Positions 16,121 through 25,910 of a stretch of 64,000 nt of DNA are shown piece by piece (the stretch's first letter is position 1; the number at the start of each line of letters is the position of its first letter). The stretch lies in contig CAZOMY010000013.1 in assembly GCA_964581115.1 (NCBI GenBank), positions 1 to 64,000 of the forward strand. The letters are read 5' to 3'. This DNA is from 2-02-FULL-55-14 sp964581115. Lineage in GTDB: Bacteria > Bacteroidota > Ignavibacteria > UBA10030. The translations under genes were made by a program, and so were the position numbers. The notes under the pieces are model-generated. The model made no database searches and had not been told where the DNA came from. It saw nothing but the letters and a program-made list of their open reading frames with translations.

Positions 16121-18331
16121 GTGCGTCCGTCCCGCCTGATATTCGCACTCTGCACCGTCGTCAGTTACGGCATTGCACAGCCGGCTGATCTGCGCGGCAT
16201 CGTAGCCGACAGCACGAGCGGTGAGCGGCTGCCGTTCGCCTCCATCCAGATCGCCTCGATCAACCGGGGCGGTTCGACGAACTTCAACGGCTTCTATCTT
16301 CTGACGAACGTGCCCCCCGGGGTCTACGAGGTCACGGCGAGCTCGATCGGCTACACCCGGCAGACGCGACGCGTCACCGTGCTCGCCGGCAGTTCCAACG
16401 TCCTTAACTTTGAGCTGGCGGCCGAGCCTGTGGAGTTCTCCGAAGTGGTCGTCACGGAGCGAGCCCGCCGGGAGCTGTCGGAGATCAACACAAGCGTTCA
16501 CGTCATGGACGTCGAGCAGGTGCGGAGCATCCCTTCGGTGATGCAGCCCGATGTCTTTCGAGCCATCCAGATCCTGCCGGGCGTGGTCTCTTCGAGCGAC
16601 GTGAACACCCACTTCTATGTGCGTGGAGGCGCGGGGGACCAGAACCTCATCATGCTGGACGGGATGAAGATCTACAACCCGTTCCACGCGTTCGGCATCT
16701 TCAGCCTGTTCGACCCCGACATCATCAAGACGACGGAGGTGTACACCGGCGCCTTCCCGCCGGGTTTCGGCGGTCGGCTGTCGTCCGTCGTCAGCATGCT
16801 GACGCGAGACGGTAACCGCAAGGAATACGCGGTCAAGGCCGAGGCGAGCCTGGCGTCGTCAAAGCTGCAGGTCGAGGGCCCCCTCTATGGCGCCACGAGG
16901 GTGCTGGCGAATGCGCGTGTGTCGACATTCAGCAATGTACTCGATCGGGTCGTGCGAAAGGACCTGCCCCTCTCCTTCTACGATGCCTTCGTGAAGGTCA
17001 CGGGAGAGGACCTCTCGGAACACTCGCGCTACGGATTCACCGGGTTCTTCAGCGGCGACGACATGCGATCCCGTTCGTCGGCCGACCCCGACTACATATG
17101 GCGCAACCACGCCCTCGGCTTCAACGGCGGCGGACTCATCAACGAGCGACTGTTCGTCGACGTTGTGGCCTACGAGAACCTGTTCGAAGCCAGCAGGCGA
17201 CCGCGCAGTTCTGCCTCCTCGCCAGCCCGCACGAAAGTGCGCGAGACGGGGGTGCGCACGCAGGCGACGAAATACACCGACTCGAAGGACCTGTTCTTCA
17301 TCGGCTTCGACTTTTCGTTCCCGTCGGTCGACTATGAAGTGGTGAACGTGGCGGGGGTTCCGCAGTCCTTGTCCTCCTCGTTCGTCGAATTCTGGACCTG
17401 GCTGCGCTACCAGGCGACGATAGGTGCCTGGCAGCTGGATGGCGGCATCCATCTCGACGCCGGTTCGGTCTTCCAGCGATCCGGAGGATGGGAGGTGCTC
17501 GAGCCGCGTTTGAACGTAAGCTTGTCTCTGGCTCCTCAATGGAAGTGGAAGGCATCCTTTGGACGCTTCAGCCAGCATCTCATCACCGTGAACAATGAGG
17601 ATGACGTCATTCCGATCTTCGACGCCTGGATCGAGGTGCCTGAAGGGATCGGCTCTCAGCGGGCTGATCATTTCGTGACGGGATTGGAAGGGAATCCCCT
17701 GGCTGAACTGGCGATCAGCGTGCAGACGTATTACAAGAGCTACAGCGCCCTCGTCACATACAACCGCGACAAAGTGGAGGCCGCCGACCCGGACTATGTC
17801 AAAGGGCGAGGGAAGGCGTACGGGTTGGAGACGCTGGTCCGCTACGGCCGCCCCGGATGGGACCTCTACGCCACCCACACGCTGGGTTGGACGACGGTAA
17901 CGAATGGAACCCTCACGTATCCGCCACGTCACGACCGCCGGCATGTCGTGAACGTGCTGGGGGTCCTCAGCGTCGAGCCGTTCGAGTTCGTTGCTCGCTG
18001 GGAGTTCGGCTCGGGTTTCCCGTTCACGCCGTCGATCGGCTACTACGAACGGTTGACGCTCGATGACCCCTGGGGTCTGCCCGTCGGGCAACAACCCAGC
18101 GAACCCTATCTCCGGCTTGGAGAGAAGAACGCCAGGCGTCTGCCGGTCTACCACCGCCTCGACCTGGGCGCAAAATACCGGTTCACGGTCGGTCGGCTGC
18201 GGGGAGCCCTCGGACTGCAGATCGCCAACGTGTATGACCGGGCGAACGTCTTCTACGTCGACCGTACCACAGGGCGGGTTGTCACGATGCTGCCGTTCTT
18301 TCCGTCTGTCACCCTCACTGCCGAATACTGA
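16121..18331 (+). CDS. TonB-dependent outer-membrane receptor
   Basis: 736 residues from GTG 16121. Signal peptide (RPSRLIFALCTVVSYGIAQ), carboxypeptidase-regulatory-like domain (about 22-110: LRGIVADSTSGERLPFASIQ), plug domain (QPDVFRAIQILPGVVSSSD, FYVRGGAGDQNLIMLDG) and a barrel ending in LTAEY. The stop overlaps the start of the DUF4249 lipoprotein gene (ATGA at 18330), so the two form one unit. In Bacteroidota this receptor/DUF4249 pairing recurs, comparable in arrangement to SusC/SusD pairs; the ligand is unknown. GTG is the only plausible start after the promoter. Confidence 0.9.
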   Translation: MRPSRLIFALCTVVSYGIAQPADLRGIVADSTSGERLPFASIQIASINRGGSTNFNGFYLLTNVPPGVYEVTASSIGYTRQTRRVTVLAGSSNVLNFELAAEPVEFSEVVVTERARRELSEINTSVHVMDVEQVRSIPSVMQPDVFRAIQILPGVVSSSDVNTHFYVRGGAGDQNLIMLDGMKIYNPFHAFGIFSLFDPDIIKTTEVYTGAFPPGFGGRLSSVVSMLTRDGNRKEYAVKAEASLASSKLQVEGPLYGATRVLANARVSTFSNVLDRVVRKDLPLSFYDAFVKVTGEDLSEHSRYGFTGFFSGDDMRSRSSADPDYIWRNHALGFNGGGLINERLFVDVVAYENLFEASRRPRSSASSPARTKVRETGVRTQATKYTDSKDLFFIGFDFSFPSVDYEVVNVAGVPQSLSSSFVEFWTWLRYQATIGAWQLDGGIHLDAGSVFQRSGGWEVLEPRLNVSLSLAPQWKWKASFGRFSQHLITVNNEDDVIPIFDAWIEVPEGIGSQRADHFVTGLEGNPLAELAISVQTYYKSYSALVTYNRDKVEAADPDYVKGRGKAYGLETLVRYGRPGWDLYATHTLGWTTVTNGTLTYPPRHDRRHVVNVLGVLSVEPFEFVARWEFGSGFPFTPSIGYYERLTLDDPWGLPVGQQPSEPYLRLGEKNARRLPVYHRLDLGAKYRFTVGRLRGALGLQIANVYDRANVFYVDRTTGRVVTMLPFFPSVTLTAEY

Positions 18332-19290
18332 TGCACACCTTCATTCAACGATCGCTGCCGTTGCTCGTGGCCACCGTCCTGATCGCCGTCTCGGGCTGCG
18401 ACGGCGTCTTCGATCCGAAAGGCACGTTCGAAAAGAGGCTTGTCATCTTTGGGCTACTGACGCCGGGCTCGGATTCAGTGCAGATCCGATTGCAGTCGAC
18501 ATACGATCCGCCGGGGTCCGATCCACTCGCGACCACGGAGGGGCCCGACCTGTCGGGCGCAGCGGCAACGGTCCTGTGGGGCTCAGGTCAGGCGACATTA
18601 CGCGATACGCTCGTGCCGTACCCCGGGCGATACACGACGGGGCTTCACCTGCTCACCGCCCCGTTACGCGTTGCTCGAGGTACGGCCTATACGGTGCGGG
18701 TCGACCTGGCCGGCTACGGCCGAGTCGAAGCAAGCACGATCGTCCCGGGTCCGGCTCCGATCTACCTGCGGGATGAGGTCCTGCTTCATAACCCGGCCGC
18801 GACGAATGATCTTGTCATCCTCATCGGCATGGCGCCCGAAGCGCGCGGATATCTTCCGCGCCTTTTGCTCGAGTACGAGATCGTGTCGCAGGGCAATCGA
18901 GTCGAGCGGCGGGAGGTCCCTTCGGACCTTGTCACTACAGAGAGCCAGGTCTCTCCGGAATATCCCCGCCTACAGGGCGCCCCCTCGGACCGATCTGCCG
19001 GTTCAACGTCGTACGGACTGTATCAGTACCGCTCCGACGCCTACCGATATTTGCTCCAGCGACTGTATGAGACCTACGGCCAGGCCGACCTTCGATTCCG
19101 TCGTGCGATCCTCACGGTCACGACCGTTGATCGGCACCTGTACACGTACTACTTCCTCGTGAACGGCTTCTTCGATCTGTATACCGTGCGAACGGATGAG
19201 CCCGACTACTCGAACGTGGAAGGGGGCGTGGGTTTCGTCGGTTCGTACGCCGTTGATTCCCTCGTCGTCACTCTTCCCGCAGTGTTGTGA
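18331..19290 (+). CDS. DUF4249-family lipoprotein
   Basis: 319 residues. The N-terminus is a lipoprotein signal with lipobox VSGC and lipidated C23. The following region (KRLVIFGLLTPGSDSVQIRLQSTYDP, then repeated beta-strands including GRYTTGLHLLTAPLRVARGTAYTVRVDL) matches the DUF4249 family, whose members sit on the outer membrane next to TonB receptors. It overlaps the receptor gene by one base and probably acts as the receptor's surface or periplasmic partner. No catalytic residues are evident. Confidence 0.85.
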   Translation: MHTFIQRSLPLLVATVLIAVSGCDGVFDPKGTFEKRLVIFGLLTPGSDSVQIRLQSTYDPPGSDPLATTEGPDLSGAAATVLWGSGQATLRDTLVPYPGRYTTGLHLLTAPLRVARGTAYTVRVDLAGYGRVEASTIVPGPAPIYLRDEVLLHNPAATNDLVILIGMAPEARGYLPRLLLEYEIVSQGNRVERREVPSDLVTTESQVSPEYPRLQGAPSDRSAGSTSYGLYQYRSDAYRYLLQRLYETYGQADLRFRRAILTVTTVDRHLYTYYFLVNGFFDLYTVRTDEPDYSNVEGGVGFVGSYAVDSLVVTLPAVL

Positions 19291-19299
19291 CCGGAATGG

Positions 19300-19328
19300 T
19301 TGAACCTCCTGGGAAAATGGATTAGGTT
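19300..19328 (+). promoter_or_regulatory. Promoter for the DUF4905 gene
   Basis: TTGAAC (19300-19305), 17-nt spacer, TAGGTT (19323-19328). ATG 19344 lies 15 nt downstream, leaving a leader of fewer than 10 nt. Confidence 0.65.
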
Positions 19329-19343
19329 CATCCTGATACGGAC

Positions 19344-20159
19344 ATGGCCTTTTCATTCTTCGGAAATCGCGACCGGTTGTCGCCTCTCTGGTCTTTTTCC
19401 CCCGGCGGTTTGGTGTGGCGCCTGCTTCCCACGTCGACGGGCGGCTTTGTCGGAGAATCACGCGACCCGGAAGCGCTGCGCGTCACCTTCTTCCACCTTG
19501 ACGCGATCCGCGGGACCGTGCTGTGGAAGGATCGTTCGTGGGCCGAGCCGTGGTGGACAGGGCTCGAGGCCGTGCATGGGTCCTTGGCGATCCTGCATGA
19601 ATACGTGAAGCCCGATATGCCTGATCATGGACGCATCCACGCGGTTGAGCTTGCCAGTGGAGACCTGGTCTGGTCGGCGGCCGACGTGGCGTATGCGGCG
19701 GTCTCGGGCGACCGGTTGCTTGCAACGCGTCTGGACTCGATGGATCGAGAGCAGGTCGTTCTCGACCTGCGCACCGGCGAACGGCTGGGAGCACGCGACG
19801 AGGCCTCCACCGCCGATGCATGGACGATCGAAGGTGACGGTGTTCATGCGACGTCGAAGGGATTGCAGTTTCCCGAGCCCGTTCCGCAGCCGGGGGGAGA
19901 TCCGAACGGCGAATCGATGGTGGAAGAGATCCGCGGCAACGGTTGGACGGTGAGGAGCATCTACGAGCCAATGACATCGGCAGGACCTCTGACGTTGCGC
20001 CAGCGCCTGCAGGTGTCCGACGCCGAGAAGCGCATCCTGCTGGACCAGGTCATTCACGCCGAAGCGCGAGCGGTCGTGCCGGACACGTTCTTCGTGTGGA
20101 ACGGCATCCTGTACTACTTGAAAGAACAACGAACGCTGGTGGCGGTGCGACTTCCGTAA
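19344..20159 (+). CDS. DUF4905-family protein
   Basis: 271 residues without signal peptide or membrane segments. The opening LSPLWSFSPGGLVWRLLPT, then GGFVGESRDPEALRVTFFHLD and ALRGTVLW-like repeats, match my recollection of DUF4905, a Bacteroidota-specific family. Repeated short strand pairs (GRIHAVELASGDLVW, GDRLLATRLD) suggest a small beta-propeller, cytoplasmic. The biochemical function is not known. It has its own promoter and no clear operon partner. Confidence 0.7.
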   Translation: MAFSFFGNRDRLSPLWSFSPGGLVWRLLPTSTGGFVGESRDPEALRVTFFHLDAIRGTVLWKDRSWAEPWWTGLEAVHGSLAILHEYVKPDMPDHGRIHAVELASGDLVWSAADVAYAAVSGDRLLATRLDSMDREQVVLDLRTGERLGARDEASTADAWTIEGDGVHATSKGLQFPEPVPQPGGDPNGESMVEEIRGNGWTVRSIYEPMTSAGPLTLRQRLQVSDAEKRILLDQVIHAEARAVVPDTFFVWNGILYYLKEQRTLVAVRLP

Positions 20160-20353
20160 GGGAGAAGCGGAAGTCAGAGTACGGAGGACAGATGACGGAG
20201 GATCGTGGTCGGTGATCGATGGCCTGCCCTGAGCGAAGTACGATGGTCCGAGCCCGATAGGCGCAGCTCTAAGCTCACAGTCCGTATTCCGCCCCCTAAT
20301 TTCCGACAGCCTATCCCCCAATTCCATTACCCAATACCCAGCACCCAGTCCCA
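20160..20353. repeat. Low-complexity intergenic segment
   Basis: No gene is seen. The left part is a purine-rich run of GGA-type words (GGAGGACAGATGACGGAGGA); the right part is a run of CCCA-type words ending at the phzF start (CCCAATACCCAGCACCCAG). Such degenerate words recur in other 3' regions of the window. No promoter of the usual form precedes phzF. Confidence 0.45.
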
Positions 20354-21277
20354 ATGCCCGAAGTTCTCATCCGACAAGTTGACGCCTTCACCACCACACC
20401 GTTCGCAGGCAACTATGCCGGGGTCGTGCCGGACGGGGCCTGGTTGAGCGATGCGCAGATGCTCTCGATCGCGCGCGAGATGAATGTCTCGGAAACGGCA
20501 TTCATTCTTCCGCCCAGCCAGCCGGAGGCCGACCTTCGCATTCGGTGGTTCACGCCGGGAGAAGAGGTGCCGCTGTGCGGTCATGCGACGGTGGCGTCAT
20601 TCCATCTGCTGGCCGAAGAGGGTCGGTGGGGGATGGAAAAGGCGGGGACGTATGCGTTCCGTCTGGAAACGAAGAGCGGTCTGCTGTCGGTGAACGTTGA
20701 GAAGCGGGAGGGGAGCGTTGAGATCGAATTTGAAATCCCCGTTCCCTCATTTCGCGTGCTCCCTGCACCTCCGGATGGCATCATGCAGGCGCTCGGTCTG
20801 CACGCCTCCGCTTTGGACCCACAGCTGCCGATCGTGGCGGAGAGCTATCTCTATCTGCCTGTTCGCGGGCTGAGCGATCTGGCCGCGGTTCGGCCGGACT
20901 ATAGCGGGCTGGCCGACGCTTGTGCGGAGATGAAGGTACTGGGTGTGAGCGTATTGACGCTGGAAACGATCGATCCGCGGTCGGCAGTGCATTCGCGATT
21001 TTTCGCGCCGGGTCTGGGTGTGAACGAAGACCCGGTCACCGGTTCTGCGAACGGTCCGCTGGGCGTGTATCTGCGTCGCTACGCGGTCCCGCTCCGCCGG
21101 TCAGTTCCCTCGTCAACGCTTGCGGATGGCCGGGAGGTCTTTGTGGGCGAGCAGGGTGACGAAGTCGGACGACCGGGGCGCGTGGAGATCCGGCTGCTCA
21201 CGGACGGGTCGACGGTCCGCCGCGTGTGGATCGTCGGCAGGGCGGTGACGGTGTTGCGTGGCACGATGAGCGTATAG
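20354..21277 (+). CDS. PhzF-family isomerase/epimerase
   Basis: 307 residues of the PhzF/YddE family with the diaminopimelate-epimerase-like fold. The N-terminus IRQVDAFTTTPFAGNYAGVV, the catalytic glutamate in MNVSETAFIL, PGEEVPLCGHATVASFHLL and the late segment NEDPVTGSANGPLG are diagnostic. The family covers trans-2,3-dihydro-3-hydroxyanthranilate isomerase of phenazine synthesis and many uncharacterised epimerases; no phenazine genes are present, so the substrate is unknown. Confidence 0.9.
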   Translation: MPEVLIRQVDAFTTTPFAGNYAGVVPDGAWLSDAQMLSIAREMNVSETAFILPPSQPEADLRIRWFTPGEEVPLCGHATVASFHLLAEEGRWGMEKAGTYAFRLETKSGLLSVNVEKREGSVEIEFEIPVPSFRVLPAPPDGIMQALGLHASALDPQLPIVAESYLYLPVRGLSDLAAVRPDYSGLADACAEMKVLGVSVLTLETIDPRSAVHSRFFAPGLGVNEDPVTGSANGPLGVYLRRYAVPLRRSVPSSTLADGREVFVGEQGDEVGRPGRVEIRLLTDGSTVRRVWIVGRAVTVLRGTMSV

Positions 21278-21370
21278 TACGGGATTCCAGGATCGCTCCC
21301 TGGAGATCCGGTGCGCGTCCGGACCGTGAACGGACGCGAAGGGAATGTTCGGACCGACCTTTACAGCGAG

Positions 21371-23365
21371 GTGATCGTGAAGCATCTCATCTTCTGGGTT
21401 GTAGCGTTGGCTGCTTTTGGATACTTCGGCGTGAGCATGCGCCGACTCATCCACCATCTGCGTGTTGGAAAGCCCGAGAACCGGCTCGACAACCTCCGAG
21501 AACGCTTCGTGCAGACGCTCAAAGTGGCGTTGGGCCAATCGAAGCTCTTCCGCGAGCCGGGTCCAGGGCTGATGCACGCGCTGATCTTCTGGGGTTTCGT
21601 TGTTCTGCTGTCGGCTGTCGTCGAGGCCCTGCTTGAAGGGCTCATCCCCGGCTTCGCCCTGTCGCATGTGCTGCCCGACGGATTGTTCCGGGTCATCGCT
21701 TTCTCGCAAGAGCTGTTCGGAGCGGGCGTCGTCATCGGCGTCGTCTGGGCGATCGTTCGCCGGCTGTTCGTACGGCCTGCGCGGCTTTCGTTGGAAGGTC
21801 ACAGCGCGCTCGATGCCATCGCGATCCTGACCGCCATCGGCATGATCATGGTGACGATGTTCGGACAGAACGCTACCCGCCTGCACATCGACCAGGCCGA
21901 CTTCGCCTCTGCGCGCGTCATCTCCGCGGCCTTCACGGGATGGTTCGCGCAGATGGATGCCGAAACGCTGGACGTCTGGTTCCACATCTTCTGGTGGACC
22001 CACATCGTCCTCGTTCTGGGCTTTCTCAATTATCTTCCGGCCTCCAAACACCTCCACGTCATCACTTCGGTCCCGAATGTCTTCTTGGGCCGGACAACGC
22101 CCAAGGGTTTCCTCAAACCGATCGACCTGGAGGCCGAAGGAGTGGAGAAGTTCGGCGCATCCGACGTCGACGACCTGACGTGGAAACAGATCCTGGACGG
22201 ATACACGTGCACGGAGTGCGGACGCTGTTCGGCCTCATGCCCGGCGCATTTGACGGGCAAGCCCCTTTCGCCACGGAAGATCATCATGGACATCCGGCGC
22301 CGCTCGGAAGCCAAAGGAACGGGCCCGAACGGCGGCGGGGAGAAGCCGCTCGTGAACGGCTACATCACGCCCGAAGAGCTGTTTGCCTGCACCACCTGTA
22401 TGGCGTGTGTGCAGGAATGCCCGGTCGGCATCGAGCACGTCGACGCGATTGTCGACATGCGGCGACATCTGGTGCTGATGGAGTCGAACTTCCCGCCTGA
22501 GGTGCAGACCGTCTTCAGGAACCTCGAGAACAACGGCACACCATGGGCCTTTCCGTTATCCGCCCGGGCTGATTGGGCGGAAGGGCTCGACATCCCCCGC
22601 ATGGCCGACCGGCCGGACGTCGATGTGCTGTTCTGGGTGGGTTGTGCCGGGTCCTACGACGCTCGATACCAGAACGTGTCGCGCGCCTTCGCGGACCTGA
22701 TGAAGAAGGCGGGGGTGCGATTCGCCATTCTGGGCACAGAGGAGAAATGTACGGGCGACTCGGCACGTCGCATCGGCAATGAGTACCTCGCGCAAATGCT
22801 CATCAAAGAGAACGTCGCCACGCTCAACCGTTACAACGTCTCGACGATCGTCACCAGCTGTCCGCACTGCTTCAATATGTTGCGCAACGAGTATCCTTCG
22901 TTCGGCGGCAACTACCGGGTCATGCACCACACGGACTTCCTGGTACAGCTCATCGATGCCGGGCGGCTGCCGATCGCCCGCGAGCAGGCGGCGAAGGTGA
23001 CGTTCCACGATTCATGCTACCTGGGGCGGTACAACGACGTGTATGACGCCCCTCGTTCCGTACTCTCGTCGGTCCCGGGTGTCGAGACCGTCGAGATGGA
23101 GCGCTCAAAGTCGCGAGGCCTCTGTTGCGGGGCCGGCGGCGGCAGGATGTGGATGGAGGAGACCGTGGGCAAGCGCGTGAACATCGAGCGGACGGAGGAA
23201 GCGCTGGCCACCGACGCCGCCGTGATCGGCACGGCCTGTCCGTTCTGCATGACGATGATGAATGACGGCGTCAAGGCGAAGGAGGCGTCGGACCGGGTCT
23301 CTGTGAAGGACGTGGCGGAGGTGCTGCATGCCGCCGTTTCCGGTAGCGGCGATACTCGGGCGTAA
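21371..23365 (+). CDS. Membrane Fe-S oxidoreductase, heterodisulfide reductase-related (HdrD-like with NarI-like membrane domain)
   Basis: 664 residues from GTG 21371. The N-terminal ~220 residues carry about five membrane helices (NarI/HdrE-like, potential heme ligands such as HIFWWTH). Then two 4Fe-4S motifs: C280-x2-C-x2-C-x3-C (CTECGRCSASCP) and C340-x2-C-x2-C-x3-C (CTTCMACVQECP), and two CCG domains (SCPHCFNML and SRGLCCGAGGGRMW). It probably passes electrons between a soluble flavoprotein or thiol partner and the quinone pool. The frame opens at GTG 21311; GTG 21371 or 21377 puts the first helix at the N-terminus as usual. No etf genes are in view. Confidence 0.85.
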   Translation: MIVKHLIFWVVALAAFGYFGVSMRRLIHHLRVGKPENRLDNLRERFVQTLKVALGQSKLFREPGPGLMHALIFWGFVVLLSAVVEALLEGLIPGFALSHVLPDGLFRVIAFSQELFGAGVVIGVVWAIVRRLFVRPARLSLEGHSALDAIAILTAIGMIMVTMFGQNATRLHIDQADFASARVISAAFTGWFAQMDAETLDVWFHIFWWTHIVLVLGFLNYLPASKHLHVITSVPNVFLGRTTPKGFLKPIDLEAEGVEKFGASDVDDLTWKQILDGYTCTECGRCSASCPAHLTGKPLSPRKIIMDIRRRSEAKGTGPNGGGEKPLVNGYITPEELFACTTCMACVQECPVGIEHVDAIVDMRRHLVLMESNFPPEVQTVFRNLENNGTPWAFPLSARADWAEGLDIPRMADRPDVDVLFWVGCAGSYDARYQNVSRAFADLMKKAGVRFAILGTEEKCTGDSARRIGNEYLAQMLIKENVATLNRYNVSTIVTSCPHCFNMLRNEYPSFGGNYRVMHHTDFLVQLIDAGRLPIAREQAAKVTFHDSCYLGRYNDVYDAPRSVLSSVPGVETVEMERSKSRGLCCGAGGGRMWMEETVGKRVNIERTEEALATDAAVIGTACPFCMTMMNDGVKAKEASDRVSVKDVAEVLHAAVSGSGDTRA

Positions 23366-23399
23366 CTTTCGTCCGGCTTTTACGTTCACCTTCGTTGTC

Positions 23400-25745
23400 A
23401 TGCTGCGCCTTCGGGTCCGTTCGTTCCTGCTTCTGGTGTTCTGTGCGGGTGCGCTCAGCCGCCTCGCGATCGCGCAGACCTCCACCCTCTCTGGTGTCGT
23501 GTTCGACGCCGCCACCGGAGATCGCCTGCCCGCCGCCACGGTCCGCGTCGTCGGCACCGACCGTGGCACCATTGCCAATGCCGACGGCTCATACCGTCTC
23601 TCCCTCGCGAACGGTCCCTGGCGCATCGCCGCCTCCTTTGTGGGCTATCGGCCCGACACCGTCGGTGTGATGCTCGACGGGCCAACGGTTGTCAACATAC
23701 GGCTCGAACCTTCGCCGATCCGTCTGGCGGAGGTGGTGGTGTCGGGTGAAGACCCCGCGGTCGCCATCATGCGGCGCGTCATCGAAGAGAAACGGCGCCG
23801 GAATGTGACGCTCGAAACCTATCACTTCGAAGCATTTACGCGTCAGATCCTGCGCAGCGATACGAGCATTGCGTCGATCATGGAGAGTTATTCGTCCGGA
23901 TACTGGCGGTCCGGCGACACGCTCCGGGAGGTGATCCGACAGAAGCGACAGACGGAGAACTTGAGCATGAGCCAGAACTTCGCGCAGGTGGGAGGGATCA
24001 CCAACTTCTATGAAGACGAGATCCCGTTTGGCGGATACCGATTTGTCGGACCGACATCGCCGGATGCCTTCGACTACTATGATTTCCGTCTCGATCGTTC
24101 TTTCAAGCAGGATGGGAACACCATCTTCGTGATCCAGCTGAGGCCGAACACGCGCTTGACGCCGTTGCTCGACGGCGAGGTCCAGGTCGTGGATGAGCGA
24201 TTCGTCCTTGCCGGCGTTGACGTCCGCCCGAATGAGGCCTTCATTATTCCGTTCATCTCCGATTTCGAGGTCCGCTCGCGGCAGCAATTCGCTCCGATCC
24301 AAGAGCGGTACTGGCTCCCGGTGGATATTCGCACATCGGTCCGAGCGAGCGTGTCGTTGGCGGCCTTCAAGTTACCGACGATCAGCTTTGAGCAAACGTC
24401 GACCATATACGACTACCAGATCAACGTGCCGGTCCCGGATTCGCTCTTCCGTCAACGACGCGTTCAGGTCGATTCCGCAGCGAACCGGTTCGATTCGATC
24501 TTCTGGAGGCAACGCGAGGTTCTGCCCCTGACGACAGAACAGGCCGAGGCGTACCGGACGATCGACAGTACAAAGACGCTCGACAAGGTGTTCCGTCCGA
24601 CGGGTCCGCTGGCCGACGCCGACAGTTCATCGCTGCTGGGCAAGGTCTTCTCCGCGCTTGCGTACGCCGACCTCCGATTCAACCGCGTACTCGGCGGCTT
24701 CATCGGAGGACGCTATTCCACCGACACCATTGGAGGCCGATGGATGGTCAAGGCCGGAGCGGGCTACGGGTTTGCGGAGCACCGGTGGTCGGCCTCGGCC
24801 GGCATCTCGGCTCTGGTCGAGCGATCGAACCGACTGACCCTCGGCGTCGATCTGTATCGCGACGTCGTGCCGGTTTCGAATGAGGGAAAGCATGTGGAGT
24901 TGTCGAACATCGTCACGGCGCTCTTCGACAAGAACGACTACTTCGACTATCTTTCGGTTCGAGGCGGCAGGGTGTGGGCAACGATGCGACCGCTGCGGAA
25001 GCTTTCGTTGCGTGCTGACGCGACTGTTGAGGACCATCGGCCCTCGACGAAGAACACCGACTTCAGCCTGTTCTACCGCAGTCGGGCGTTCCGTCCGCAA
25101 CCCGCGGCCGACGCGGGCCGGGTTCATTCGATCACGGCGTCGCTGCGGTGGGGCGATGAGGCGCTGCCGATCAACATCATCCACGCCGACGAGATGCGAA
25201 TCGCGTTGGAGGCGGCCGACCCGTCGATTCTGGGGGGCGACATGCGATTCATGCGTTGGTCGCTTCAGGGATCGTATCGGATCTCAACGCTCTCCAACCG
25301 CGGTCCGTTCGGCCCCTATCTGGCGGCGTATCTCACCGCCGGTCTGGCGACCGGGAGGGTGCCCGTGCAACGGCTCTTCTCACTCGAGACGCAATCATCC
25401 AGCTACGCGCCGCTCGGGGCGCTTCGTGGAGCGTCGGTGAAAGAATTTGCGGGCGACCGCTACGTCGTGCTTTCGCTCGAGCACAACTTTCGAAGCAACT
25501 TCTTTCTCTGGTTAGGCATTCCGTACTTCTACAAGAACGCGTACGAGACCATCGTGACGGCTGTCGTTGCGTCGAGCGCATTTGCGACCCGAACGGCGAC
25601 GCTCGGTGCGGCGACGCGCGGCATTTACACCGAAGCCGGATTCGCCGTCGGAAGGATCTTCCAACTTCTGCGCCTGGACCTCACCTATCGTTTCACCGCT
25701 CCCCGCGGCCTGCATCTGACGCTTGGCGTCAGTCAACTGCTGTAA
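23400..25745 (+). CDS. DUF5686/carboxypeptidase-regulatory-like outer-membrane protein
   Basis: 781 residues. Signal peptide (MLRLRVRSFLLLVFCAGALSRLAIAQ), carboxypeptidase-regulatory-like domain (about 30-110: TLSGVVFDAATGDRLPAATV), then the DUF5686 region starting at EDPAVAIMRRVIEEKRRRN and FEAFTRQIL, and a C-terminal barrel ending in LGVSQLL. The family is common in Bacteroidota and presumed to span the outer membrane; its role is unknown. The frame opens at 23328 inside the previous gene; ATG 23400 starts the signal peptide. TACGTT at 23381-23386 could be a -10 box but lacks a good -35 partner. Confidence 0.85.
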   Translation: MLRLRVRSFLLLVFCAGALSRLAIAQTSTLSGVVFDAATGDRLPAATVRVVGTDRGTIANADGSYRLSLANGPWRIAASFVGYRPDTVGVMLDGPTVVNIRLEPSPIRLAEVVVSGEDPAVAIMRRVIEEKRRRNVTLETYHFEAFTRQILRSDTSIASIMESYSSGYWRSGDTLREVIRQKRQTENLSMSQNFAQVGGITNFYEDEIPFGGYRFVGPTSPDAFDYYDFRLDRSFKQDGNTIFVIQLRPNTRLTPLLDGEVQVVDERFVLAGVDVRPNEAFIIPFISDFEVRSRQQFAPIQERYWLPVDIRTSVRASVSLAAFKLPTISFEQTSTIYDYQINVPVPDSLFRQRRVQVDSAANRFDSIFWRQREVLPLTTEQAEAYRTIDSTKTLDKVFRPTGPLADADSSSLLGKVFSALAYADLRFNRVLGGFIGGRYSTDTIGGRWMVKAGAGYGFAEHRWSASAGISALVERSNRLTLGVDLYRDVVPVSNEGKHVELSNIVTALFDKNDYFDYLSVRGGRVWATMRPLRKLSLRADATVEDHRPSTKNTDFSLFYRSRAFRPQPAADAGRVHSITASLRWGDEALPINIIHADEMRIALEAADPSILGGDMRFMRWSLQGSYRISTLSNRGPFGPYLAAYLTAGLATGRVPVQRLFSLETQSSSYAPLGALRGASVKEFAGDRYVVLSLEHNFRSNFFLWLGIPYFYKNAYETIVTAVVASSAFATRTATLGAATRGIYTEAGFAVGRIFQLLRLDLTYRFTAPRGLHLTLGVSQLL

Positions 25746-25910
25746 CGCTCCCTTCGCCATTCTCCCTTCGATGAAGTCCTCCGCCATTCCCGGAGGGCGT
25801 CTGCGCATGTTAAGAATGCGTTAAGCGACGTTGAGACATCATACAAACTTAACCGTGCGCATGATGCATTCCAGGATTTCTCCTCCGATGTTCTGAACAC
25901 TTCCAACACC

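Noticed and set aside
21273..21278. TATAGT as a -10 box for the Fe-S oxidoreductase
   Set aside because: The nearest TTG-type -35 box is only about 13 nt away, which is too short, and the site overlaps the phzF stop.
25778..25796. Terminator after the DUF5686 gene
   Set aside because: CCTCCG/CGGAGG forms a 6-bp stem but no T-tract follows, so I did not list it.
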